DNA of 12,978 bases from contig CAJJNP010000086.1 in assembly GCA_905193145.1 (NCBI GenBank), forward strand, positions 1 to 12,978, in the 5' to 3' direction. Position 1 is the first letter of the stretch. Every line of letters starts with the position of its first letter. The notes under the pieces were generated by a model, which saw only the letters and a list, made by a program, of their open reading frames with translations, was not told the DNA's origin and searched no databases. The position numbers were made by a program, and so were the translations under genes. The DNA comes from an uncultured Odoribacter sp. GTDB lineage: Bacteria; Bacteroidota; Bacteroidia; Bacteroidales; Marinifilaceae. Shown piece by piece: positions 1-6,409 of this stretch.

Positions 1-1370
1 AGGGTTTGAAAATTGAAAGTCTGGAAAAAGAGTGGCACAAGCATCCTGTGTTTCATATTGATTTCAATGGAGTGAATTTTACGGAGGCAGGAGCATTGAA
101 GCGGGAATTGGAAGGACGCATTATCGGCTGGGAACGAGAATATGATACAGACTCCGGTAGTGATTTTAATCTGGCCACCCGTTTTGAAAAGGTAGTCCAA
201 GCCGCTTCAGAACGTTATGGCCGTCGTGCCGTGGTGCTGGTGGACGAGTATGACAAACCTTTGCTCGATGTGCTGGATATGAATCCGGAGGTGTTGGCGG
301 ATAATCGGGAGGTATTGAAGGCTTTTTATTCAGGATTTAAACGTACCGATGAATATCTGCAGTTTGTTTTTCTGACCGGAGTTACAAAGTTTTCACAGGT
401 GAGCGTATTCAGCGGTTTCAACCAGCCGAAAGATATCAGCATGATGTCGAAGTACGATGCGTTGTGCGGCATCACGGAGGAAGAGTTACACTATTATTTT
501 GCCGAGCCTATCCGCACGATGGCGGAGCTTGAAGGCTGCAGAGAGGAGGAGATGGCAGAACGTTTGAAACAGCGTTATGACGGATATCATTTCAGTACCC
601 GGTTGACGGATGTCTACAATCCTTTCAGTGTGTTGAACGCATTGGATAGCCAGCGAATCGGGAACTATTGGTTTGCAACGGGGACACCGACTTATTTGAT
701 TCGTTTGTTGAATCATTTTCATGAGGGGATAGACGAGTTGACCGGGAAATATTATACGGAAGATGAGTTTATGAGCTACAAGGCGGACGTGGAATATCCG
801 CTGCCGATGATTTATCAGAGCGGTTATCTGACTATCAAGGAGTATGACAGACGTCGTGAAACATTCTTGCTTGACTTCCCGAACAGTGAAGTGCAGGGAG
901 GTTTTCTGACGATGATAGCTTCCAATTATTTAAAGACCCGCAATGAGCCGTTGAATGCGGCGCAGAGCCTGGCATTTGCCTTGGAGGATGGGGAATTGGA
1001 AAACTTCCGTCAGTTGCTGACCTCCTTTTTTGCAGATATACCTTATACGATGCGTCGCAAGGATAGCGAACGGGAGAGGGAGCGTTATTTTCAGTACACA
1101 TTTTATCTGTTGCTCCGTCTGATGAGCATCTACACGGTGCATACGGAGCGCATTCAAAGTGAGGGTCGGGTGGATTGCATTGTAGAGACACCCCGTGCCG
1201 TCTATATATTTGAGTTTAAATTGGATGGAAGTGCAGAGGACGCTTTGGCGCAGATAGAGAAAAAAGGTTATGCCCGTCCTTATCAGGGAGAAAACAGGCA
1301 GGTATATTGTATCGGAGTCAGTTTTTCTTCGCAGACCGGTACGATAGAAGAATGGGCGGTGAAGGAATAG
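1..1370 (+). CDS. AAA-ATPase-like protein with C-terminal PD-(D/E)XK nuclease domain, 5'-partial
   Basis: The reading frame is open at the left edge (codons run from base 3), so the gene starts upstream; the TTG at 6 is not a convincing start. Residue numbers below count from that TTG. A Walker B-like strand VVLVDEYD lies at 76-83, followed by a sensor-like segment FLTGVTKFSQVSVFSGFNQ at about 122-140. Near the C-terminus D390, E403 and K405 (VDCIV, then IFEFK) form a PD-(D/E)XK nuclease signature. This order matches the AAA-ATPase-like plus DUF1703-type nuclease family that is multicopy in Bacteroides and other gut anaerobes, whose members are usually somewhat over 500 residues. About 70 N-terminal residues, including Walker A, should therefore be missing because of the window edge. 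The biological role of the family is poorly known; nucleic-acid processing or defence is only an inference. It ends convergently with the SusD gene, so it is probably unrelated to the import operon. Confidence 0.9.
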   Translation, partial: GLKIESLEKEWHKHPVFHIDFNGVNFTEAGALKRELEGRIIGWEREYDTDSGSDFNLATRFEKVVQAASERYGRRAVVLVDEYDKPLLDVLDMNPEVLADNREVLKAFYSGFKRTDEYLQFVFLTGVTKFSQVSVFSGFNQPKDISMMSKYDALCGITEEELHYYFAEPIRTMAELEGCREEEMAERLKQRYDGYHFSTRLTDVYNPFSVLNALDSQRIGNYWFATGTPTYLIRLLNHFHEGIDELTGKYYTEDEFMSYKADVEYPLPMIYQSGYLTIKEYDRRRETFLLDFPNSEVQGGFLTMIASNYLKTRNEPLNAAQSLAFALEDGELENFRQLLTSFFADIPYTMRRKDSERERERYFQYTFYLLLRLMSIYTVHTERIQSEGRVDCIVETPRAVYIFEFKLDGSAEDALAQIEKKGYARPYQGENRQVYCIGVSFSSQTGTIEEWAVKE

Positions 1371-1391
1371 GGTTTGATTGGAACGAAATTT

Positions 1392-1426
1392 TAGCGGGAT
1401 GCTGTCACATGGACAACATCCCGCTA
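1392..1426. terminator. Bidirectional intrinsic terminator between convergent genes
   Basis: TAGCGGGATG at 1392-1401 pairs with CATCCCGCTA at 1417-1426. After one c/a mismatch, TGTC (1403-1406) pairs with GACA (1412-1415) around a 5-base loop. On the plus strand it is followed by the T-rich run ATATTTTATTTC; on the minus strand by AAAATTTCG, which is weaker as a terminator tail. It sits 22 bases after the stop of the nuclease gene and 5 bases after the stop of the minus-strand SusD gene, so it probably ends transcription from both sides and closes the left operon at two genes. Confidence 0.75.
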
Positions 1427-1430
1427 TATT

Positions 1431-2936
1431 TTATTTCTTGGAGTTGATGTTGGGGTTGGCGTCTATTTCATTTTGTGGAATAGGCAGTGCAACCCGCGGG
1501 TCTGTGTGGTGGATGGTGACGGCATCGTAATTCTTTAAATCGAGGTGCCATTGGCCTTTACGCTCGATGGGAGTCTGGGTGCGGAGATAATCGAAATAGA
1601 TAAGACCTTCTCCTATCAGCTCTTTGCGGCGTTCTTTGAGTATGCGCTCCACTGTAAATTGGGCGGCCTCCACTTGCTGTGCGGTATTCGATGTGCGTTT
1701 TGCAACGAGCTCATTGAAATATTTCATTCCCTGTTGAGCTGATGCCCCACCTTCTTTCAAACCTGCCTCTGCTGCATTCAGATACACTTCTGAAAGACGG
1801 ATGATGCAGATGTTATTGGTTTTTACATCTCCGTTTTTGCCCGGGAATTTGGTCAGGATAACCGGTTGGTTACGGGCAGCTTCCGGTAATTTTTCGTTGT
1901 TCTCAATGGCCGACTTTTTGGCGATGCAGTGGCGCACGTCTTGGGGGTCTTCGTTTAAAAGAGTCAGGAAGTCATCGGTCAGAATCAAATTGTTCCATCC
2001 GCTTTCGTCCGTAATATCCTCATATACGGAAGGAGCACCCTCGCCGCCGGTTCCGCCGCCCCATTCAGAAGGTTCGTTGGTGTCGATGAACAGTTCGAAT
2101 ATGGATTCTGTCTGGAAGTCCTGTCCCCAGATTTTAGAGTAGTTTTCCTGATTGTACAGTTGATAGTTGTTTCCATTGTTTTCAATGACATCTGTGGCGC
2201 AGGCATAGGCATTTTTATAGTCTCCCTTGTTCAGATAAACACGGGAGAGCAGAGCTTGCACACCCCAGTAGTTGATGTGTCCGTCTTTCTTTTCTTTGCT
2301 GATACCTAATTTGATGGCATCTTCAAAGTCGGTGATAACTTGGGTGTAGCATTCAGCAACGGTGTTGCGAGCCGGCCGGTGGTCGGGTGTTTGGGGGGTC
2401 GTTTCAATGGGTACGCCCAATGAAGCGCCGTTGTCATTCATATATGGCATGCCATACATACGGGTCAGATTGAACAGGGCCAAACCGCGTAGGGCAAGAG
2501 CTTCTGCCTTGATGTTTTGTATCTCCGGTGTGATTTTTTCACTTGGATATTGGTTGATTGCCTGAATCAGATTGTTTGCCTGGCGGATTACCAGGTAGGG
2601 ACGGTTCCAAGGAAGAACAACGTTGTTGTTGTCTGTCGGCTGGACGTTGTAGGTGTAGTAAGGCACGATGCGGGACTTGTTGATGACACGGGCCTGGACA
2701 TCTGTGGCGCGACAGTCTCCATAATACCAGTGGTTGTCGCCGTAGTAGCTGTGTTGCGAAGTCTGTCGGTACACCCCGTTGAGAGCCGTTTGCATACCTT
2801 CCAGGGTATTCATGGCCTGATTTTGGGGAACGGCGGTCGATGGATTCAAATCGAGCCAGCTGTTGGAGCATGCACTGAATAATGAGCTTATTGCCAGTGC
2901 AATTCCGATGGGTAAATATTTTGCTTTCATTGTCAT
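1431..2936 (-). CDS. SusD/RagB-family outer-membrane lipoprotein (left pair)
   Basis: This is a surface-exposed nutrient-binding lipoprotein that forms the lid of the SusC barrel encoded just upstream. It has a hydrophobic signal sequence and a lipobox ending in C23 (LFSAC), then the usual N-terminal SusD start WLDLNPSTAVP. TPR-like helices follow (for example KAEALALRGLALFNLTRMYG at 143-162, ALLSRVYLNKGDY at 228-240). The C-terminal family signatures are RRKELIGEG at 436-444 with YFDYLR, and ALPIPQNEIDANP at 483-495. The length of 501 aa is normal. The first ATG is followed two codons later by another ATG (2930); either could be used, and no Shine-Dalgarno sequence decides, which is usual for Bacteroides. 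The gene starts 15 bases after the SusC stop, so it is cotranscribed. A glycine-rich loop EWGGGTGGEG at 291-300 is unusual. The substrate is unknown. Confidence 0.95.
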   Translation of the reverse strand: MTMKAKYLPIGIALAISSLFSACSNSWLDLNPSTAVPQNQAMNTLEGMQTALNGVYRQTSQHSYYGDNHWYYGDCRATDVQARVINKSRIVPYYTYNVQPTDNNNVVLPWNRPYLVIRQANNLIQAINQYPSEKITPEIQNIKAEALALRGLALFNLTRMYGMPYMNDNGASLGVPIETTPQTPDHRPARNTVAECYTQVITDFEDAIKLGISKEKKDGHINYWGVQALLSRVYLNKGDYKNAYACATDVIENNGNNYQLYNQENYSKIWGQDFQTESIFELFIDTNEPSEWGGGTGGEGAPSVYEDITDESGWNNLILTDDFLTLLNEDPQDVRHCIAKKSAIENNEKLPEAARNQPVILTKFPGKNGDVKTNNICIIRLSEVYLNAAEAGLKEGGASAQQGMKYFNELVAKRTSNTAQQVEAAQFTVERILKERRKELIGEGLIYFDYLRTQTPIERKGQWHLDLKNYDAVTIHHTDPRVALPIPQNEIDANPNINSKK

Positions 2937-2951
2937 ATCTATTATTGGTGA

Positions 2952-5900
2952 TTAGAATGTTAATTGAGCTCCGAAACTGAAGGTACGCATGGCAGGAGCT
3001 TCACACCATACTTCTCCGTGTACCGGTACTTCCGGGTCGTATTGTTTCCATTTTGCCCAAGTGAGCAGATTGCTGCCTGAAAAATAGATTCTGGCATTCT
3101 CTATTTTGACTTTGCCGGTCCATTCGCTCGGCAGGGTAAATCCGAATGTCAGATTCTTCAGTCGCAGATGGTCTGTGCTGTGGATGTAGCGGGAGCTGTT
3201 GGAAACGGTGCCTTTGTCGGCATAGCTGAATCGGGGGATGTCTGTACGGTCGCCCGGTTTTTGCCAACGGTCCATCATGTAAGCCGGCAGGTTATAGCGG
3301 CCTGAATAGATTTTCTCTCCTCCGCTTTCAAGCATGGTGCCCATCTTGTCGAACGAATAGCCGCCAAGGGAGTAGGTGAAGGTGAAGTTTAGGTCAAACC
3401 ATCTGTAGCTGAAAAGGTTGGTGATACCTCCTGATACTTTCGGATCTACGGATTTATAGGGGATGCTGGTTGCTTTGCCGGCATCTGTGGTTAAAGAACG
3501 GTCAACCTCGCCATTTTCCAGCGGTGTGTTCATGTAATATTCTGCCAATCCGTTTTCCGGGTTCACACCGGCAAATTCTTTTACATAGAAAGTGTGGTAT
3601 GGTAAACCGATTTTGTGAATTTTCCAGTTGCCTTCAATGCTTTGTTCCAATTCGTTGTTTAGAGAGATGATTTTGTTTTTGTTATGACTCAGGTTGATAA
3701 CTGTGGTCCAGTTGAAATTGTTTCTTATAAAGTTCAGTGTACGCAATTCCACTTCAATACCTTTGTTGTTTAATTGCCCGACATTCGCCAGATAGTTGGT
3801 AAAGCCGGTGGTAGCACTGATGGGGCGGTTGTAAAGCAGGTCCTTGGTGTCGCGGTTGTAATACTCTACCGACAGGAAAATCCGGTTGAGGAAAGCAAGG
3901 TCGAGCCCGATATTCAAGTTGTAGTTTTTCTCCCAGCCCAGGTTGTTGTTGGGCATGGATGATTCGAACGAACCGGATTGTCCCATGTAGTTTTGTGAAT
4001 AGGAGTAAAGTCCCATATAGCCATAGTAAGCTCCCGGCTGGTTACCGTTTACGCCATAAGATGCCCGGATTTTGAGGTCGCTCAATATATTTTTGATAGG
4101 TTTCATGAAACGTTCGTTGCTGATGTGCCACATGGCAGAGACGGACCAGAAATTTCCCCAGCGGTTGTCGGGAGAGAGACGTGAGCTTCCATCCCGGCGG
4201 AAACTGCCGGCCAGGTAATAACGGCTGTCGAAATTGTAATTCAGTCTGGATACGTATGACAACATGCGGTAGCCTTGAGGTGAAGATACGAAACCGTTTA
4301 ATACGGCAGCATTGTCGGGGGCTGTCAGTTGGTCTGAAGGCAGTTTGGATTTTTCACCGATGGCTTTATCCATTTTATAGTCTTCAATTTCATAGGCAGC
4401 CAATACATCCAGGTTGTGTCTTTCGGCAAATGTGTGTATATAGTTGATAGAGGTTGACGAAATCAATTTACCGTATTCGATAAAACCTTTGGCAGTCTGT
4501 GCTCCGTTGCTGGTCTTTATACCGGATGAACTCAGCGGATTCAGATAGCGGGAATCTTTCTGAATATTATAGTCGTAGCTCAATGTTTCCTTGATTTTCA
4601 GTCCTTTTATCGGTTCGATAGAGGCATATCCCGTAGAAAATATACGGCTCATGCGGGTGCGGTTATAGTCTGTCAGGATATCCCGAAGGGGATTCATGGC
4701 ATCGTCTTCGCTGGTGCCGATAAAGTTGCCATTCTCGTCGCGGACAGTCATGGAGGGGTTCAGCAGACCGGCTACATCCAGGAAGGGGTTGATGGCAGAG
4801 CCACGCTCTTCGTTCATTTCCTGGTTCATTTGCGAGAACATCATGTTTGCACCCACTTCGGCTATTTTGCCTACTTTGTGAGTCAGGTTCAGGCGGGCAG
4901 AGTAACGGTCCAGGCTTGAATTTTTAGCCAATCCTTCCTGGTTGTTGTAGCCTAATGACAGGTAATAGGTGCTTTTGGCATTGCCTCCGGATACGGATGC
5001 TTCGTAGTTTTGCTGCAGAGCTGTACGCAACAGTTCGTTGCGCCAATCGGTATATCCCATGGTTGGTTTGAAGGCATACTTGCCTATTTCAGCACCGGCA
5101 TATTCCTGGGGATTCTCCATCTGCTTGTCGATGGCAGCATTCATCAGACCTTCATACAATAATTCGTAGCGTTGGTCGCCATTCAAGGTCGGGCGGAAAT
5201 CTACGGCTGCATTGGAAAAACCGGCAGAGACATTGAAGGTGACGCGTGCCCTTCCGGCTTGTCCGCGTTTGGTGGTAATCAGAATCACACCGTTGGCGGC
5301 ACGTGAACCGTATAACGAAGCGGCAGCAGCATCCTTGATGATGGTGATATTCTCGATATCAGAAGGATTCAAGGTGCTCATGATGTTCGTTTTGGAGTTG
5401 TTCATATAAGCCGCATCTGCACCTCCCGTGCTCAAGCTTCCTGAGCTGACTGGTATTCCGTCGATGACAAACAGTGGTTCCTGTGATGCGTTGAACGAAC
5501 CCATTCCGCGGATTCGGATATTTTGATTGGCTCCGGGTTGTCCCGAGCTGCTGGTGATGTTCACTCCGGTTGTCAGACCTTGGAGTTTTTGCTCAACGCT
5601 TACCACCGGAATGTTTTTCATCAAATCGCCTTTTAAGGTGTTGGCGGAGCCGGTGAAAGAGGATTTGGTGAAATTTCCATAACCGGTGACAACCACATCA
5701 TCCAATCTCATATTTTCAGGTTCCAACACGATATCCAGTTTGTTGGTGGCGGGGACTTTCAGATGTTGGGTTTTCATTCCCAGATAGGCGACTACCAATA
5801 TTTTATCTTTTGCTTCTATTTGCAGGGTATATTTGCCGTTCACATCGGTAACGGTACCTCGAGTTTCCGCCCCTTTTACGGTGATGGTCGCTCCAATCAG

Positions 5901-6023
5901 CGGTTCGTTTCCTTCTGAGGAGACGATAGTTCCGCTAATCGTTCTTTGTTGTGCCACTGCTTGCAGTGATATTATTCCCAATAGAGAAAGAATAATAAAT
6001 TTCATTTTAATAATCTGTTTCAT
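2952..6023 (-). CDS. SusC/RagA-family TonB-dependent outer-membrane transporter without STN domain (left pair)
   Basis: This protein imports a SusD-captured substrate across the outer membrane using TonB energy. The 1023-aa protein has a signal peptide (cleavage near AVAQ, residues 22-25), a carboxypeptidase-regulatory-like beta domain at about 28-100 (SGTIVSSEGNEPLIGATITVKG), the TonB-box-like segment DDVVVTGYG at 108-116, and a plug domain with IRIRGMGSF at 169-177, VIDGIPV at 186-192 and the block KDAAAASLYGSRAANGVILI at 230-249. A 22-strand-type barrel ends in the terminal aromatic residue (FGAQLTF). There is no N-terminal STN domain, so it should not signal to a FecR protein directly. 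A second in-frame ATG at 6005 would still give a good signal peptide; the upstream start is kept because it leaves the longer frame. It is followed by its SusD partner after 15 bases. Confidence 0.96.
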   Translation of the reverse strand: MKQIIKMKFIILSLLGIISLQAVAQQRTISGTIVSSEGNEPLIGATITVKGAETRGTVTDVNGKYTLQIEAKDKILVVAYLGMKTQHLKVPATNKLDIVLEPENMRLDDVVVTGYGNFTKSSFTGSANTLKGDLMKNIPVVSVEQKLQGLTTGVNITSSSGQPGANQNIRIRGMGSFNASQEPLFVIDGIPVSSGSLSTGGADAAYMNNSKTNIMSTLNPSDIENITIIKDAAAASLYGSRAANGVILITTKRGQAGRARVTFNVSAGFSNAAVDFRPTLNGDQRYELLYEGLMNAAIDKQMENPQEYAGAEIGKYAFKPTMGYTDWRNELLRTALQQNYEASVSGGNAKSTYYLSLGYNNQEGLAKNSSLDRYSARLNLTHKVGKIAEVGANMMFSQMNQEMNEERGSAINPFLDVAGLLNPSMTVRDENGNFIGTSEDDAMNPLRDILTDYNRTRMSRIFSTGYASIEPIKGLKIKETLSYDYNIQKDSRYLNPLSSSGIKTSNGAQTAKGFIEYGKLISSTSINYIHTFAERHNLDVLAAYEIEDYKMDKAIGEKSKLPSDQLTAPDNAAVLNGFVSSPQGYRMLSYVSRLNYNFDSRYYLAGSFRRDGSSRLSPDNRWGNFWSVSAMWHISNERFMKPIKNILSDLKIRASYGVNGNQPGAYYGYMGLYSYSQNYMGQSGSFESSMPNNNLGWEKNYNLNIGLDLAFLNRIFLSVEYYNRDTKDLLYNRPISATTGFTNYLANVGQLNNKGIEVELRTLNFIRNNFNWTTVINLSHNKNKIISLNNELEQSIEGNWKIHKIGLPYHTFYVKEFAGVNPENGLAEYYMNTPLENGEVDRSLTTDAGKATSIPYKSVDPKVSGGITNLFSYRWFDLNFTFTYSLGGYSFDKMGTMLESGGEKIYSGRYNLPAYMMDRWQKPGDRTDIPRFSYADKGTVSNSSRYIHSTDHLRLKNLTFGFTLPSEWTGKVKIENARIYFSGSNLLTWAKWKQYDPEVPVHGEVWCEAPAMRTFSFGAQLTF

Positions 6024-6151
6024 ACATAAAAATTTTACATTATCCTGTTATTAAAAAACGGACCATTTATTTGTTTGTGGCTTATTTTTTTTGTAAGTGC
6101 TTGAAATACGGAGTGATATTTTTTTATTGTCCTTGCTTGTCCTGACGTGAC

Positions 6152-6170
6152 TTGTGGAATTATTCCACAA
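6152..6170. promoter_or_regulatory. Perfect 19-bp palindrome, candidate operator
   Basis: The sequence TTGTGGAATTATTCCACAA consists of two 9-bp arms around one central base at 6161. A perfect dyad of this size in a divergent promoter region is typical of a dimeric regulator site. It lies about 60 bp upstream of the first -7-like element on the plus strand and about 130 bp upstream of the left susC start. The binding protein is unknown. Confidence 0.55.
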
Positions 6171-6173
6171 AAT

Positions 6174-6188
6174 GCGGAACAATTCTAC
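6174..6188. promoter_or_regulatory. Degenerate second copy of the operator, 20 bp downstream
   Basis: The 15 bases GCGGAACAATTCTAC match GTGGAATTATTCCAC (6154-6168) at 11 of 15 positions, with an offset of exactly 20 bp, near two helical turns. Two dimers could therefore bind on the same face of the DNA. The TTCCACA and TGCGGAA arms between the two copies also form an imperfect dyad (6163-6179). Confidence 0.4.
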
Positions 6189-6214
6189 AGATTGTGATTT
6201 ATAGGAAAATGCAC

Positions 6215-6226
6215 CTTTTGCAAAAG
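6215..6226. promoter_or_regulatory. 12-bp palindrome overlapping the promoter
   Basis: CTTTTGCAAAAG is a perfect palindrome that ends 6 bases before the -7-like element at 6233. It occupies the space where a -33 element would be needed, and its own TTTTG is too close (12-bp spacer) to be a normal -33 box. It may be a repressor site, or chance in AT-rich DNA. Confidence 0.3.
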
Positions 6227-6232
6227 ATGTAT

Positions 6233-6240
6233 TATTTTTG
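6233..6240 (+). promoter_or_regulatory. Candidate Bacteroides -7 promoter element 1 (toward fecR)
   Basis: TATTTTTG, followed by C, is an exact match to the Bacteroides primary sigma -7 consensus TAnnTTTG. No TTTG lies at the usual distance upstream; the only one (6217-6220) is too near. Use of this promoter would give a leader of roughly 160 bases before fecR and may need an activator, perhaps at the dyads just upstream. Confidence 0.4.
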
Positions 6241-6254
6241 CACTAAATTAAAAG

Positions 6255-6276
6255 GCAGTAATATGTTATTTACTGC
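6255..6276. promoter_or_regulatory. Inverted repeat GCAGTAA-N8-TTACTGC
   Basis: Two perfect 7-base arms (6255-6261 and 6270-6276) flank an 8-base spacer. It lies between the two TATTTTTG elements. It could be an operator or, if transcribed from the first promoter, a small leader hairpin; no T-run follows, so it is not a standard terminator. Confidence 0.35.
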
Positions 6277-6290
6277 ATATGTATCCAATG

Positions 6291-6307
6291 TTGTGGAAGT
6301 ATTTTTG
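6291..6307 (+). promoter_or_regulatory. Candidate -7 element 2 with adjacent TTGTGGAA half-site
   Basis: TATTTTTG at 6300-6307 again matches TAnnTTTG exactly, 67 bp downstream of the first copy. Directly before it, TTGTGGAA (6291-6298) repeats the left arm of the 19-bp palindrome. A regulator bound at that half-site would overlap the polymerase site. No good TTTG -33 box is seen. Confidence 0.35.
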
Positions 6308-6333
6308 GATTAATATTTTCTTTAATTGTTAAA

Positions 6334-6341
6334 CAAAGTTA
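6334..6341 (-). promoter_or_regulatory. Weak candidate -7 element for the left susC operon
   Basis: On the minus strand these bases read TAACTTTG, the only exact TAnnTTTG match in the spacer for leftward transcription. It would give a long leader of around 300 bases and would cross the palindromes. No -33 TTTG is found at the right distance, so the real promoter may be elsewhere and degenerate. Confidence 0.2.
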
Positions 6342-6409
6342 AATTGTTCATTGCCGTTTACCCGTTTTTCTTTCTCATGTGTATAATCGTTAGAAAAGAG
6401 CATTAGAAC

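Larger units (their letters stand above)
6024..6409. promoter_or_regulatory. Divergent control region between the left susC and fecR
   Basis: This 386-bp stretch is AT-rich with T8 runs near 6085-6092 and 6119-6125 and shows no supportable gene; in particular no sigma factor reading frame is present. It must hold promoters for the leftward susC-susD operon and the rightward fecR operon. It contains several dyads and two TATTTTTG elements, listed separately. Confidence 0.8.

Noticed and set aside
835..1191. Overlapping minus-strand frames inside the nuclease gene
   Set aside because: They are antisense to a well-supported gene, lack family motifs and have compositions expected of shadow translations.
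2517..2882. Plus-strand frames opposite the left SusD and SusC genes
   Set aside because: The minus-strand products have full family signatures; these frames encode low-complexity sequence without recognisable domains.
6255..6276. GCAGTAA inverted repeat as an intrinsic terminator
   Set aside because: The stem is only 7 bp and AT-containing, and no T run follows on either strand, so an operator or minor leader hairpin is more likely.
6024..6409. A hidden or decayed ECF sigma factor gene before fecR
   Set aside because: The stretch is AT-rich with long T runs and frequent stops, and none of the helix motifs of sigma regions 2 or 4 could be recognised.
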